64,000 nucleotides of DNA from Gluconobacter sp. Dm-62 (GCF_018256155.1 NZ_JAERLY010000002.1:124001-188000); one strand, 5' to 3'; shown: positions 1 through 9,461, counted from the first letter of the stretch. Program-made: numbers and translations. The notes: a model not told the origin generated them from the sequence alone.

Positions 1-1
1 C

Positions 2-1243
2 ATGACGGGCACTCGCGATACGTCCGCAAAAACGACGGCCGAGATCCGCGCTCATTTCCCAATCCTGAACGAAACCGTTCATGGTCGGCCGCTGGTCTTT
101 CTCGACAGCGCGGCTTCGTCGCAGAAGCCCGATGTCGTGATCGAGGCCATGCGGGATGCGGCCTATCACCAATATGCCAATATCCATCGCGGCCTGCACT
201 GGATGAGCGAGCGAACGACGGAAGCCTATGAGCGCGTCCGTCATGACGTTGCCCGTCTGCTGAATGCGCCCGACCATCGCGAGATTGTATTTACCCGCAA
301 CAGCACCGAGGCCATTAACCTCGTGGCCCACAGCTTTGGTTGCATGCTCAAGCCGGGTCAGGCGGTCCTGATTTCTGAACTCGAGCACCACGCCAATATC
401 GTGCCCTGGCTCATGTTGCGGGACCGTGCAGGCATTGATCTGCGGGTTGCGCCCATCAATGCCGCCGGTGACATCGATCTGGACGCCTACGAAGCGCTCC
501 TTTCGGACGGCAAGGTGGCGCTCGTTGCCATCACGCATATGTCCAACGTGCTCGGGACCCTCACGCCGGCCAGGAAACTGACGGAAATCGCTCACGCTTA
601 CGGCGCGCGCATCCTGCTGGATGGGTCACAGTCTGTCGTGCATCGCAGGATTGATGTGCAGGAGCTCGGGGCAGATTTCTTCACCTTCACCGGGCACAAG
701 CTCTATGGTCCCACGGGGATCGGTGTGCTTTGGGGCAAGATGGAGCTTCTGGACGCCATGCCGCCTTTCATGGGCGGTGGTGATATGATCCAGAACGTCT
801 CGTTCGAACGCGCCACCTGGGCCCATGTGCCTCACAAGTTCGAAGCCGGAACACCGGCCATTCTGGAAACGATTGGTCTGGGTGCTGCCGTCCGTTTCGT
901 GGAAAGCATTGGTTATGATGCGATCTCCCGTCATGAAGCGGAACTGACCAGCTACGCGCTGGAAAAGATGCGCGGCATCAACAGCCTGAGTGTTCTTGGT
1001 GCGCCTGAAGAGCGTGGTGGCGTGATTTCCTTCCTCATGGACGGCGCTCACCCGCATGATCTGGCAACGCTGCTCGATCAGCTCGGGATTGCCATCCGCG
1101 CGGGGCAGCATTGTGCCGAACCGCTGGTCCGGCGTCTGGGTGTTCAGGCCACGGCGCGTGCCAGTTTCGGCATCTACACCACGACCGACGAAATCGACAC
1201 GTTTATCGAAGGCCTTGAACGGGCCCGGATGATGCTCACATGA
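2..1243 (+). CDS. sufS: Cysteine desulfurase SufS
   Basis: PLP-dependent class V aminotransferase-fold enzyme that takes sulfur from cysteine as a persulfide for Fe-S cluster assembly in the cytoplasm. The 413 residues match the full SufS length, so the gene is complete although it begins at the window edge. The PLP lysine lies in TGHKLYGPTG (Lys233) and the persulfide-carrying cysteine in RAGQHCAEPL (Cys371). The RAGQHC context and length point to SufS/CsdA rather than IscS. Its stop overlaps the next start by 4 bases (ATGA type), so it is cotranscribed with sufT and sufA. sufB, sufC and sufD presumably lie just upstream, outside the window. Confidence 0.95.
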   Translation: MTGTRDTSAKTTAEIRAHFPILNETVHGRPLVFLDSAASSQKPDVVIEAMRDAAYHQYANIHRGLHWMSERTTEAYERVRHDVARLLNAPDHREIVFTRNSTEAINLVAHSFGCMLKPGQAVLISELEHHANIVPWLMLRDRAGIDLRVAPINAAGDIDLDAYEALLSDGKVALVAITHMSNVLGTLTPARKLTEIAHAYGARILLDGSQSVVHRRIDVQELGADFFTFTGHKLYGPTGIGVLWGKMELLDAMPPFMGGGDMIQNVSFERATWAHVPHKFEAGTPAILETIGLGAAVRFVESIGYDAISRHEAELTSYALEKMRGINSLSVLGAPEERGGVISFLMDGAHPHDLATLLDQLGIAIRAGQHCAEPLVRRLGVQATARASFGIYTTTDEIDTFIEGLERARMMLT

Positions 1244-1608
1244 GTGAAGCCATGACCGATATCTCTCCCAGTGAAGACAAAGCCTGCGTTCCTGCTTCGG
1301 GCGCTGCTCCGGATCAGGAAGCCGTCATCGCAGCCATTGCCACGGTTTATGATCCGGAGATCCCGGTCAACGTCTATGAGCTTGGCCTGATCTACGCGAT
1401 TGACCTGCATGACGATGGCCGCGTTCATATGGAAATGACGCTGACGGCTCCAAACTGTCCCAGCGCGCAGGAACTGCCCGAGATGGTGCGTGATGCCGTG
1501 TCTCATGTTCCGGGTGTGAGCCAGGCGACGATCGAGATCGTCTGGGATCCGCCATGGGATATGAGCCGTATGAGCGATGATGCCCGTCTTGCCCTGAATA
1601 TGTTCTGA
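1240..1608 (+). CDS. sufT: SUF Fe-S assembly protein SufT (MIP18/DUF59 family)
   Basis: Small (122 aa) protein with a DUF59/MIP18 domain over about residues 25-115. It helps maturation or transfer of Fe-S clusters. Visible family features are the IATVYDPEIPVNVYELGLIY stretch near residue 30 and a TAPNCPSAQELP motif whose cysteine is conserved in SufT proteins. The first 25 residues are a low-complexity lead. The start ATG overlaps the sufS stop, indicating translational coupling, and sufA follows 15 bases downstream. The family call is firm; the exact biochemical role of SufT is less well defined than that of SufS. Confidence 0.9.
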   Translation: MSEAMTDISPSEDKACVPASGAAPDQEAVIAAIATVYDPEIPVNVYELGLIYAIDLHDDGRVHMEMTLTAPNCPSAQELPEMVRDAVSHVPGVSQATIEIVWDPPWDMSRMSDDARLALNMF

Positions 1609-1623
1609 TCCGGAAAAACCATC

Positions 1624-1980
1624 ATGTCCGACGTTGCAACGCGCCGTCCGCTGCCCGCTCTCATGACCCTGTCCGATCAGGCCGCCAAACGCCTGAAGAC
1701 CCTGTATGCGGGAACGCATCAGGGCCATCTTTTGCGGATCAGTGTGGGGACGCGCGGGTGTTCGGGGCTATCCTACGAAATGAATTTTGTGACAGCCCCG
1801 CAGCCTGCCGATGAGCGGGTCGAGGATCAGGGCGTAACCCTGCTGGTGGATCGCAAGGCCACCCTGTTCCTGACCGGCACCATCATGGATTACGAGGTCA
1901 AGGACCTCGAATCCGGTTTTACGTTCAGGAATCCGAACGAGAAAGGTCGTTGCGGCTGCGGCGAGAGTTTTCACGTCTGA
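1624..1980 (+). CDS. sufA: A-type iron-sulfur carrier (SufA/IscA family)
   Basis: A-type carrier of 118 residues that receives Fe-S clusters from the SufBCD scaffold and passes them to apoproteins. The three ligand cysteines are present: one in GTRGCSG and two in the C-terminal CGCGESF motif. It is the last gene of the suf operon visible here. Its 3' end overlaps the convergent RNA methyltransferase gene by 56 bases (1925-1980). Placement in a suf operon favours SufA over IscA or ErpA, which share the same motifs. Confidence 0.93.
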   Translation: MSDVATRRPLPALMTLSDQAAKRLKTLYAGTHQGHLLRISVGTRGCSGLSYEMNFVTAPQPADERVEDQGVTLLVDRKATLFLTGTIMDYEVKDLESGFTFRNPNEKGRCGCGESFHV

Positions 1981-3250
1981 TCCGCTTTACGTCCCGCGAC
2001 AGCACGACGACCGCTTCGACTTCCGTGGACCAGAGGAACTGGTCCACGATCGTCAGCCCGACGACTGAAAATCCTGCGTTCCACAAAGCTTTACCGTCTT
2101 TCTCAAGCGCGGCAGGATTGCAGCTCACATACACGATATCCGGCACGGCCGACTTTGCCAGAGGCAAGGTCTGCGCACCTGCACCTGCATAAGGCGGGTC
2201 CAGAACAACAGCCCGTGTTGATTTCAGATCATGCGGGAGCAGAGGCTGACGCCCGAGATCCCGATGAAAACCATCCACGCGTCGACCGCCAGCTGCTGCC
2301 TTAAGGCAGTTTGCCGCGGCCAGATTGCCTTCATAGGCCATGACCCGGCCCTTCTCCGACATCGGGAAGGTGAGTGTGCCACAACCGGCAAACAGTTCGA
2401 CCGTCACGTCTTTTTTGTTCAGCGACGGCAATCCATCAACCACTGCGGTGACGATCGCCTTCTCGGCGTCAGCCGCGGCCTGAAGAAATGCGGAAGGTGG
2501 CGGGGAGACGATCACACCGCCGAAATCTTCCCGCACCGCTCCGGACTGGGCCACCGTTTCGATGCCCAGATCTTTTGGATCCTGCCAGGAAATCCGCGAC
2601 AGATCATGTTCACGCGCAAAGGCCGCGAGCTTGATGCGATCCGCACTTGTGAGCGCAGCAGGGGTCTGAAGTGTCAGATCCGGTCCGCTATCAAGCAGGT
2701 TGACCATCAGGCTGCCGCGGCTCGTCAGGGCGCCTAGACTTCCCAGAACCTCACGCAGTGGTGTGAGAAGTTCAAAAATTGCAGGGTGCAGGACGTGACA
2801 TTCCGTCATGTCCACGGGGTCGCCGTTGCGGCGATGCAGTCCGATGATCACGCCACCGGGCACGCGCTGGACAGCAAAATCCATCCGGCGCCGTGTTTCA
2901 GGCGCTGTCTGGAACATCCGTGCAGGCGGCAGATCCGTAAAGCCTGCGGCTGTCAGGGCCTGGACGACACGGCGTGATTTCCATTCCAGCAGGGCCGGCA
3001 GGGAGAGATGCTGCAACGCACAGCCCCCACACGCGCCAAACAGGTCGCACGGTGGAGTCACACGTTCAGGAGAGGAGTGAACGATATTAATCAGTTCGGG
3101 AGGGGTGGAAGCAAGGCGAACCCGAACGTCTTCCCCAGGCAACGTGCCCGGGATGAAAACGCTCTGGCCATCAAGATGCGCAACGCCATCGCCTGCTGCA
3201 CCCAGTCCTTCAATCCGGAGTTCTGCAACTCCGGTCAAGGTATCATTCAT
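1925..3250 (-). CDS. TrmA/RumA-family 23S rRNA or tRNA m5U methyltransferase
   Basis: SAM-dependent RNA uracil-C5 methyltransferase, 441 aa from the ATG at 3250. An N-terminal TRAM-like beta domain (residues 1-60, LRIEGLGAAGDGVAHLDG) is followed by the Fe-S cysteine cluster CDLFGACGGC (C-x5-C-x2-C). The C-terminal Rossmann domain has ELFAGCGTLTFP, DPPYAGAG and the catalytic cysteine in SCNPAAL. RlmC, RlmD and TrmA cannot be separated by eye; the Fe-S site favours the RlmD/RumA side. The ATG overlaps the upstream helicase stop by 8 bases, so the pair is probably cotranscribed. The last 20 or so residues are an arginine/serine-rich extension read antisense to sufA. Confidence 0.9.
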   Translation of the reverse strand: MNDTLTGVAELRIEGLGAAGDGVAHLDGQSVFIPGTLPGEDVRVRLASTPPELINIVHSSPERVTPPCDLFGACGGCALQHLSLPALLEWKSRRVVQALTAAGFTDLPPARMFQTAPETRRRMDFAVQRVPGGVIIGLHRRNGDPVDMTECHVLHPAIFELLTPLREVLGSLGALTSRGSLMVNLLDSGPDLTLQTPAALTSADRIKLAAFAREHDLSRISWQDPKDLGIETVAQSGAVREDFGGVIVSPPPSAFLQAAADAEKAIVTAVVDGLPSLNKKDVTVELFAGCGTLTFPMSEKGRVMAYEGNLAAANCLKAAAGGRRVDGFHRDLGRQPLLPHDLKSTRAVVLDPPYAGAGAQTLPLAKSAVPDIVYVSCNPAALEKDGKALWNAGFSVVGLTIVDQFLWSTEVEAVVVLSRDVKRIRRENSRRSRNDLSRSDS

Positions 3251-5624
3251 TACCGTAATGGCGCCCATCATGCTGAACAGGAGCAGCGGGATCGGCGCTA
3301 TCGGAAACCGTAACTTTCCTGCGGCGTGGAACCAGCATGAAAGCGGGCGTATCACCACCAAAGCCCGTCTTTGGTCCATCGTTTTCGAACGCAGGAGCCA
3401 GTTCAACTGAGCGGTGGCGTACAGGAGGCTCGATTACCGCGACAGGTGCGGCAGTGTCCACGGGAGCCTGAACGGTCTCGCTCTCTTCACGGTCACCACG
3501 GTTACGCTTGCGGCCGCCCCGACGGCGCTTGCGAGCCCGCTGCTCTCCGTCTTCCGCTGTTTCCTGCTGGACAGGGGCGGAGACTGGCGTAGCTTCGACC
3601 AGCTGGCGGTCGCCGTCTTCCGGAGCCCAGTCAACGGTCATAATGCCTTCGAGAACCGGACGCGCAATCACCTTGCCTGTCAGGGTCTCGATGGCTTCAA
3701 GCAGTCTGCGATCACGCGGGGTTGCCAGACTGAAGGCGTGGCCTTCCTTGCCGGCACGACCCGTCCGGCCGATGCGGTGGACATAATCTTCCGCATTAAA
3801 CGGCAGATCATAATTAAAAACATGTGACAGGCCGCCAATATCAATACCACGCGCTGCCACGTCCGAGCACACTAGGAACTTCAGTTCCCCGGAACGGAAA
3901 CGCTCCAGCGTCGAGAAACGCAGCGACTGGGCAAGATCACCATGCAGATGCCCGGCCTCGATCCCATGCTTGGTCAGATACTGCTGGATCATGTCTACAT
4001 CGCGCTTGCGATTGCAGAACACGATCGCGCTCTGGACGTTTTCACGACGCAGCAGCTTCTTGAGCGTGCGACGCTTCTCGTCCTCCGGCACGATGACCAG
4101 AGCTTCTTCGATCGTCGTGGCGACGGAAGACTGGCGCGAAACCGTGATTTCAACCGGATGGCGAAGGAACGCATCGGCCAGACGTCGAATTTCCTCAGCC
4201 ATGGTGGCGGAGAAAAACAGGGTCTGGCGATGGGCTGGCAGCAGCCCGACGATTTTTTCGATATCGGGAATGAAGCCCATATCCAGCATGCGGTCGGCTT
4301 CGTCGATCACGAGCGTACTGGTCTGCGTGAGCAGCAGGCCGCCACGTCCGAACAGGTCGAGCAGGCGTCCCGGCGTTGCGATGAGCACATCAACGCCACG
4401 GTTCAGAACGTCACGTTGTTCGGCCATGCTTTCGCCGCCGATCAGCAGGGCATGCGTCAGACGAAGATACTTGCCGTAGAGCTTGAAATTCTCCGCAACC
4501 TGCAGAGCCAGTTCGCGTGTCGGTTCAAGGATCAGCGAGCGCGGCATCCGGGCCCTGGCACGCGATCCGGACAGCTTCTGGAGCATCGGCAGGGTGAAGG
4601 AGGCCGTCTTGCCGGTGCCGGTCTGGGCTACACCCAGAACGTCATGGCCCTTCAGGACTTCTGGGATGGCCTGCGCCTGAATGGGAGTCGGGTGCTCGTA
4701 ACCCAGCTCCTCAATGGCCCGCATGATCGGCTCGCCAAGTCCCAGATCAGCAAAGCGGGGTTTATCCGAAACTTCTTCGGCAACCACCACGGCCTCAACG
4801 ACGGCAGGGGTAGCATCGGCTTCTTCAATAACAGCTGGCGTTACGGCCGTCGCCTTGGAGCGCCGACGACGTGCAGGCTTCTCGATTGTCGCAGGCTCGG
4901 TCTGAGCCAACGGGGCTTCCTCAACCACGGGGGCCGCTGTTTCCACAGCCGGGGCTGAAGCCTTGCGACGGGGCGCACGGGCCTTCTTTTCTACAGATGC
5001 TTTCGGCGCCGTCTCCGCTACTGCGACGGCAGCATCGGCTTTGCGGGGCCGACCGCGACGACGAGGGGCAACCGGAGTCTCGATTGCTTCCGGCGCAATA
5101 GCTTCGACAGCAGGCTGTTCCACAACCGGTGTCTTACGCGGGCGGCCACGGCGTTTCGGAGCAGCCTCTGCGGTTTCAGTCACGACTTCTGCCGCTTTCG
5201 CAGTACGACGCTGACGCGCGGCCGGTGCAGCTTTGGCGGGTTCGGTCACTGCCTCGGGTTCTGCAACAGTCTTTTTGCGACGCCCTGCGACCTTCGGAGC
5301 CGGCGCTTCGTCTTTGGCCGCGGGGGCAATGACAGGCGCTGCCGTCTTGCGGGTTCGGCGTGCGGCAGTTTTCACTACGCCGGTCTCTTTATTCGCCGGG
5401 GTCGCAACCTTGGCGCGGCGCGCACGCGGAGCCTTGGCGACAGGCGCTTCGGTTACCGGAGCGGTTTCGCCTTCATCGGCGATGGTCGGGGAAATTTCGG
5501 CTGCGGCGGCACGCGTAGCAGAGGGGCGTCCGCGTCTGGACGTGGCAGTCGTACGGGACTTGGAAGGACCGGAGGTCGTTTTCGCGCTCAAATGACTCTC
5601 GAGACTCTCGTTGACGGCGTGCAC
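3243..5624 (-). CDS. DEAD-box ATP-dependent RNA helicase with basic, AT-hook-like N-terminal tail
   Basis: RNA helicase of the RhlE type. The core follows about residue 285: Q motif, AQTGTGKT Walker A (about 333-340), PTRELA, VIDEADRMLDMGF, SAT, ARGIDIGG and HRIGRTGRAG. The first 285 residues are an Ala/Pro/Glu-rich tail dotted with basic clusters, including two RRGRPRK AT-hook-like motifs (about 158-164 and 188-195) and an RRGRP at about 30-34. A second Arg/Lys/Gly-rich tail lies after the core (RKRRRGGRKRNRG). The start is uncertain: GTG at 5624 is used here, TTG at 5591 is possible, and the longest reading frame would begin at TTG 5777 inside the upstream gene. Likely roles are rRNA maturation or cold-linked RNA unwinding. 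Confidence 0.88.
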   Translation of the reverse strand: MHAVNESLESHLSAKTTSGPSKSRTTATSRRGRPSATRAAAAEISPTIADEGETAPVTEAPVAKAPRARRAKVATPANKETGVVKTAARRTRKTAAPVIAPAAKDEAPAPKVAGRRKKTVAEPEAVTEPAKAAPAARQRRTAKAAEVVTETAEAAPKRRGRPRKTPVVEQPAVEAIAPEAIETPVAPRRRGRPRKADAAVAVAETAPKASVEKKARAPRRKASAPAVETAAPVVEEAPLAQTEPATIEKPARRRRSKATAVTPAVIEEADATPAVVEAVVVAEEVSDKPRFADLGLGEPIMRAIEELGYEHPTPIQAQAIPEVLKGHDVLGVAQTGTGKTASFTLPMLQKLSGSRARARMPRSLILEPTRELALQVAENFKLYGKYLRLTHALLIGGESMAEQRDVLNRGVDVLIATPGRLLDLFGRGGLLLTQTSTLVIDEADRMLDMGFIPDIEKIVGLLPAHRQTLFFSATMAEEIRRLADAFLRHPVEITVSRQSSVATTIEEALVIVPEDEKRRTLKKLLRRENVQSAIVFCNRKRDVDMIQQYLTKHGIEAGHLHGDLAQSLRFSTLERFRSGELKFLVCSDVAARGIDIGGLSHVFNYDLPFNAEDYVHRIGRTGRAGKEGHAFSLATPRDRRLLEAIETLTGKVIARPVLEGIMTVDWAPEDGDRQLVEATPVSAPVQQETAEDGEQRARKRRRGGRKRNRGDREESETVQAPVDTAAPVAVIEPPVRHRSVELAPAFENDGPKTGFGGDTPAFMLVPRRRKVTVSDSADPAAPVQHDGRHYGNE

Positions 5625-5748
5625 CCGAACGGGTGAGGGCCGGAGTTGAGGGCGGGGCAATTGCCCGCAGCTATAATCTGGTGCGTTATCGATAAATGGC
5701 AGGAATGGCAAGCGATACGGCCATAAAAGCGCCGTATCGCATACGATT

Positions 5749-6201
5749 TCAGATGCCGCGTGCCATTGCGGCGACAAGAATGGTCAGGACGCCCAGTCCT
5801 GCCATCATCGCCGTGCGGCTGCGCAGCGTATCAAACAGGGCTGGCTGGGGGCGCATGGCGCGTCGGGCACGACGAAATGGCCCCTGGACGGTCAGAATGA
5901 AAATGACCGCCATGACGAGACCCAGCAACTGCATTGCGTTAACGGGCCAGGGGACTGCACCGAACCCGCCTTCATGGAATACCAGACCCCACCCGGTCAG
6001 CAACGAAAACGGAACAACCTGATAGAGCCCGCGGAAAAAACGCGTGTATCCCTGAAGCAGGACGGAGTTTCGCGGCCCCGGATCAAGCAGTCCGACCGTT
6101 GAGCGGACGACGAGGGTCGAATAGATCGAGCCGCCGACCCAGTAGGTCATGCACAGCACATGGATTGCGAGCACGAGGCTCCAGATGATCGATCCTGTCA
6201 T
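5749..6201 (-). CDS. Small integral membrane protein (CopD-like, four TM)
   Basis: A 150-residue protein with four clear hydrophobic helices at about residues 5-27, 57-75, 85-105 and 128-148, joined by short basic loops (PFRRARRAMRPQ). The first helix contains AIHVLCMTYWVGG, which resembles the histidine-bearing first helix of CopD/YciI-like membrane proteins, so a redox or haem-linked role is possible but unproven. It lies just upstream of the helicase on the same strand. I do not recognise a specific characterised relative; the call rests on topology. Confidence 0.7.
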   Translation of the reverse strand: MTGSIIWSLVLAIHVLCMTYWVGGSIYSTLVVRSTVGLLDPGPRNSVLLQGYTRFFRGLYQVVPFSLLTGWGLVFHEGGFGAVPWPVNAMQLLGLVMAVIFILTVQGPFRRARRAMRPQPALFDTLRSRTAMMAGLGVLTILVAAMARGI

Positions 6202-6384
6202 TGATCCTCGTCATGGTTGCAAATGGGAAAAGAGGGGAAGAACATTCCCGAAGCATTTCCCTGCAATACCCGACGCGGCCCCATCAGCGCCAGAGGGAAC
6301 AGCCGTCAGACCCGATCTGGCAAAGGCAACGCTCCAACCGGTCATGCTTTCTCTTATCAAGATACAGCAGGAGAACGTCCCATA

Positions 6385-7854
6385 ATGTCCATTCATCCTT
6401 TCGCATTACTGCTCCCTGAAGAAAGTGATCGCATGGATCATGCGGCTGCTGCGATCCTGCCCTCTACGCGCCTGATGGAGAATGCCGGATGGGCTGCGGC
6501 CCGGGTGATCCGCAACCGTTTTTCGCCCCGCCGGGTGACTGTGGCCTGTGGTCCGGGAAATAACGGCGGAGACGGTTATGTCGTCGCCTGCAATCTCGCA
6601 CGCTGGGGATGGTCGGTTCGCGTTGCTGCTCTCGCGAGTCCGAAACCCGGCACTCCCGCCGCCGAAATGGCCGCCCGCTGGACAGGTCCTACAGTGCCAT
6701 TTGCAGCAGAGGAACTGGCGGCTGCCGATCTGGTGGTGGATGCAGTGTTCGGCTCCGGACTGAAGCGGCCCGTAAGTGATGAGGTTGCATCGGCTCTCGC
6801 TGCTGCCCCTCAGGTTGTTGCAATCGACATGCCCAGCGGCGTTGCCGGCGCGTCGGGGGAAACGCTGGGCAAGGTGCGGGACTGTGTGCTGACTGTCACA
6901 TTTGTCCGTCCGCGTCCTGGCCATCTCCTGCAACCCGGCTCTGATTCTTGTGGGGAAGTGGTCTGTGCCGATATCGGTATGCCTGTGCAGGCTTGGGAAG
7001 GTATTACGGCCGCCGTGCAGCACAATCAGCCGGGCCTCTGGACGCTGCCAGTCTCCGGTGATGGCGATTACAAGTACCGTCGTGGCGTCGTCAGTCTGTG
7101 TGGGGGTGCTGAAATGCCAGGGGCTACACGGCTATCGGCGCGCGGTGCCAGGCGCAGCGGTGCAGGTCTTGTCCGGATTTCGGCGGGCGAGGGGGCGCCA
7201 GCTTACCGACTCGGGGATCCGGGTCTGATCGTGGACGACGCGCCACTTTCCAAACTGCTCGAAGATGCGCGACGCAAAGTCTGGATCTGCGGCCCGGGCC
7301 TCACTGAAGACGAGGTTGCAAGAACTCTCCCGCAACTGCTGGCGGCCGATCGAACCGTCCTTGCTGATGCAGGGGCGCTGACGTGGGGTGCACAGGATCT
7401 GTCCCGACTGGAAGGTGTTGCCGCCATCACCCCGCATATCGGAGAGTTTCGAAAGCTTTTCGGGCCTGTTGAAGGCAGTCGCCTTGATGCAGCACTTGCA
7501 GCCGCAAAGCGCATCAGGGCCGTCGTCGTCATGAAGGGGCCTGACACCATCATCGCAGCGCCCGACGGGCGCCTCGCCATTAACACGCATGCTTCTTCTG
7601 CGCTGGCGACGGCAGGGTCGGGTGATACCCTGACAGGCGTAATCGCAACCCTGCTTGCTGCGGGAATGGACATTTGGGAGGGGTGTTGCGCAGGTGTCTG
7701 GCTTCATGGAGAGGCCGGAATTGAAGCTGGAAAAGCCCATCATGGGTGGCCTGTAGCCGAGGATCTGGACGTACCTCTGGGGGCGGCTCGGGCGACTGCA
7801 ACGCGCCTTGCGCAGGAGGCGACATTTAAAAAGGGGACCGCCTCCCTGTTGTGA
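6385..7854 (+). CDS. nnr: Bifunctional NAD(P)H-hydrate epimerase / ADP-dependent dehydratase
   Basis: Repairs hydrated NADH and NADPH. The N-terminal YjeF epimerase domain (about 1-205) shows LMENAG, CGPGNNGGDGYV and DAVFGSGL. The C-terminal carbohydrate-kinase-like dehydratase domain (about 225-489) carries ITPHIGEF and the nucleotide-site TAGSGDTLTG near residue 410. The 489-aa length is typical of the fused form. The ATG at 6385 follows a good ribosome-binding site (CAGGAGAACG); the longer upstream extension has no family similarity. The 6202-6384 gap between it and the divergent membrane protein holds no structure I can name. Confidence 0.95.
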   Translation: MSIHPFALLLPEESDRMDHAAAAILPSTRLMENAGWAAARVIRNRFSPRRVTVACGPGNNGGDGYVVACNLARWGWSVRVAALASPKPGTPAAEMAARWTGPTVPFAAEELAAADLVVDAVFGSGLKRPVSDEVASALAAAPQVVAIDMPSGVAGASGETLGKVRDCVLTVTFVRPRPGHLLQPGSDSCGEVVCADIGMPVQAWEGITAAVQHNQPGLWTLPVSGDGDYKYRRGVVSLCGGAEMPGATRLSARGARRSGAGLVRISAGEGAPAYRLGDPGLIVDDAPLSKLLEDARRKVWICGPGLTEDEVARTLPQLLAADRTVLADAGALTWGAQDLSRLEGVAAITPHIGEFRKLFGPVEGSRLDAALAAAKRIRAVVVMKGPDTIIAAPDGRLAINTHASSALATAGSGDTLTGVIATLLAAGMDIWEGCCAGVWLHGEAGIEAGKAHHGWPVAEDLDVPLGAARATATRLAQEATFKKGTASLL

Positions 7855-7922
7855 AGTCTCGTTTCATGCGCTAAAGGCCGCGCTTCCGAGGTTCGGTAAC
7901 ACGAGCCTGGAAGCCGAGCGCT

Positions 7923-8007
<85 letters not shown>

Positions 8008-8066
8008 ACCCGGCTTCCCGAGAAAGAGATTTGACCAACCTACCGCCCGAGAGGATCGCCTGGCTC

Positions 8067-9398
8067 ATGCAGGTTACGCCCACGCTCAACGAAGGACTTA
8101 AGCGCGCCTTCACCGTCGTTGTCCCGTCTGCCGACCTGCAGGCTCGCCGCGATGCCCGACTCGCCGAAGTCGCCAAGACGATCAAGCTTCCGGGCTTCCG
8201 TCCGGGCAAGGTGCCGGCCTCCCTCGTCAAGCAGCGCTACAGCGATTCCGTGAATGCGGAGCTGCTCGAGGAAGTCGTCAACGACGCCACGACGAAAGTG
8301 TTCGAAGAGCAGAAGGTTCGTCCGGCGATGCAGCCGAAGGTCGAAGTAACCTCCGCAATTGAAGACGGCAAGGATCTTGAGTTCAAGATCGAGACGGAAG
8401 TTCTGCCGGAAATCACTGTTCCGGACCTGTCCGGCCTCAAACTGACGCGCCTCGGCGCCAAGGTCAGCGAAGAGACCGTCGAGAAGGCTCTGAACGATGT
8501 TGCCCGTCGCAGCCGCAAGTTCGAGACGATCGAAGAAGACCGTCCGGCCGCCAAGGGCGATGTTGTCTGCGTTGATTTCGTGGGCAAGCTGGACGGCACG
8601 CCGTTCGATGGTGGCACGGCTGACGATGTGAACGTCGAAATCGGTGGCGAAGGCTTCATCCCCGGCTTCGCCGAGCAGATGGAAGGCATGAAGGCTGGCG
8701 AAGAGCGCGTCATCAACGTGACGTTCCCCGCCGACTATCAGGCTGAAGAGCTGGCTGGCAAGGCCGTGACCTTCGACATCAAGGCAAAGTCCCTGAAGAA
8801 GGCCGTTGATGCACCTATCGACGACGAGCTTGCCAAGACGATCGGTTTCGAGAACCTCGAGCAGATCCGCAAGATCATCACCGAGCAGGCTGAGGGTGAA
8901 TACCAGCAGCTCTCGCGTCTGCGCATCAAGCGTGACCTTCTGGACGCCCTGTCCGAGAAGACGGACTTTGAAGCGCCGTCCAGCATGGTTGACGCCGAGT
9001 TCAACCAGATCTGGTCCCGCGTCGAGGAAGACCGCAAGGCCGGTCGTCTGGACGAGGAAGATGCCGGCAAGGATGAAGAGACGCTCAAGGCCGACTACCG
9101 TCGTATCGCAGAGCGTCGCGTGAAGCTGGGTCTGCTGCTGGCCGAGATCGGCCGCAAGCAGGAAATCCAGGTCTCCCGCGAGGAGCTCCTCGGTGCGATG
9201 CAGCAGGAAGCCCAGCGTTATCCGGGTCAGGAACAGATGGTTTTCGAGTTCTTCTCCAAGAACCCGCAGGCCGTTGAAGGGCTTCGTGGCCCGATCCTGG
9301 AAAACAAGGTCGTCGATTATCTGATCGAACTGGCCGACGTCACCGACAAGGAAGTGACGCCGGAAGAACTGGCCGAAATCCCACCCGCCGAACTCTGA
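8067..9398 (+). CDS. tig: Trigger factor, ribosome-bound chaperone and peptidyl-prolyl isomerase
   Basis: Binds near the ribosomal exit tunnel (protein L23) and assists folding of new chains. The N-terminal ribosome-binding domain (1-115) has the signature loop GFRPGKVPASLV. The FKBP-type PPIase domain lies at about 150-240 (DFVGKLDGTPFDGG, GFIPGFAEQMEGM). The helical C-terminal chaperone arms make up the rest of the 443 residues, a normal length. The ATG at 8067 is preceded by GAGAGGAT. Upstream in-frame codons lie inside the tRNA-Leu gene and cannot be coding. It heads the tig-clpP-clpX-lon protein quality block. Confidence 0.97.
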   Translation: MQVTPTLNEGLKRAFTVVVPSADLQARRDARLAEVAKTIKLPGFRPGKVPASLVKQRYSDSVNAELLEEVVNDATTKVFEEQKVRPAMQPKVEVTSAIEDGKDLEFKIETEVLPEITVPDLSGLKLTRLGAKVSEETVEKALNDVARRSRKFETIEEDRPAAKGDVVCVDFVGKLDGTPFDGGTADDVNVEIGGEGFIPGFAEQMEGMKAGEERVINVTFPADYQAEELAGKAVTFDIKAKSLKKAVDAPIDDELAKTIGFENLEQIRKIITEQAEGEYQQLSRLRIKRDLLDALSEKTDFEAPSSMVDAEFNQIWSRVEEDRKAGRLDEEDAGKDEETLKADYRRIAERRVKLGLLLAEIGRKQEIQVSREELLGAMQQEAQRYPGQEQMVFEFFSKNPQAVEGLRGPILENKVVDYLIELADVTDKEVTPEELAEIPPAEL

Positions 9399-9418
9399 TC
9401 TTTCGGCGCGGGAACCAG

Positions 9419-9447
9419 CGGGCACTCTTCGGAGTGCCCGTTTTTTT
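9419..9447 (+). terminator. Rho-independent terminator of tig
   Basis: A 9-bp perfect stem CGGGCACTC (9419-9427) / GAGTGCCCG (9432-9440) with a TTCG tetraloop, followed directly by seven T residues. This is a textbook intrinsic terminator 20 bases after the tig stop, so clpP must have its own promoter. Confidence 0.95.
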
Positions 9448-9461
9448 CCTGCCTGCTCCCT

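Noticed and set aside
3942-4958. A 338-codon plus-strand open frame within the helicase gene
   Set aside because: It is antisense to the conserved DEAD-box core and lacks any recognisable motif.
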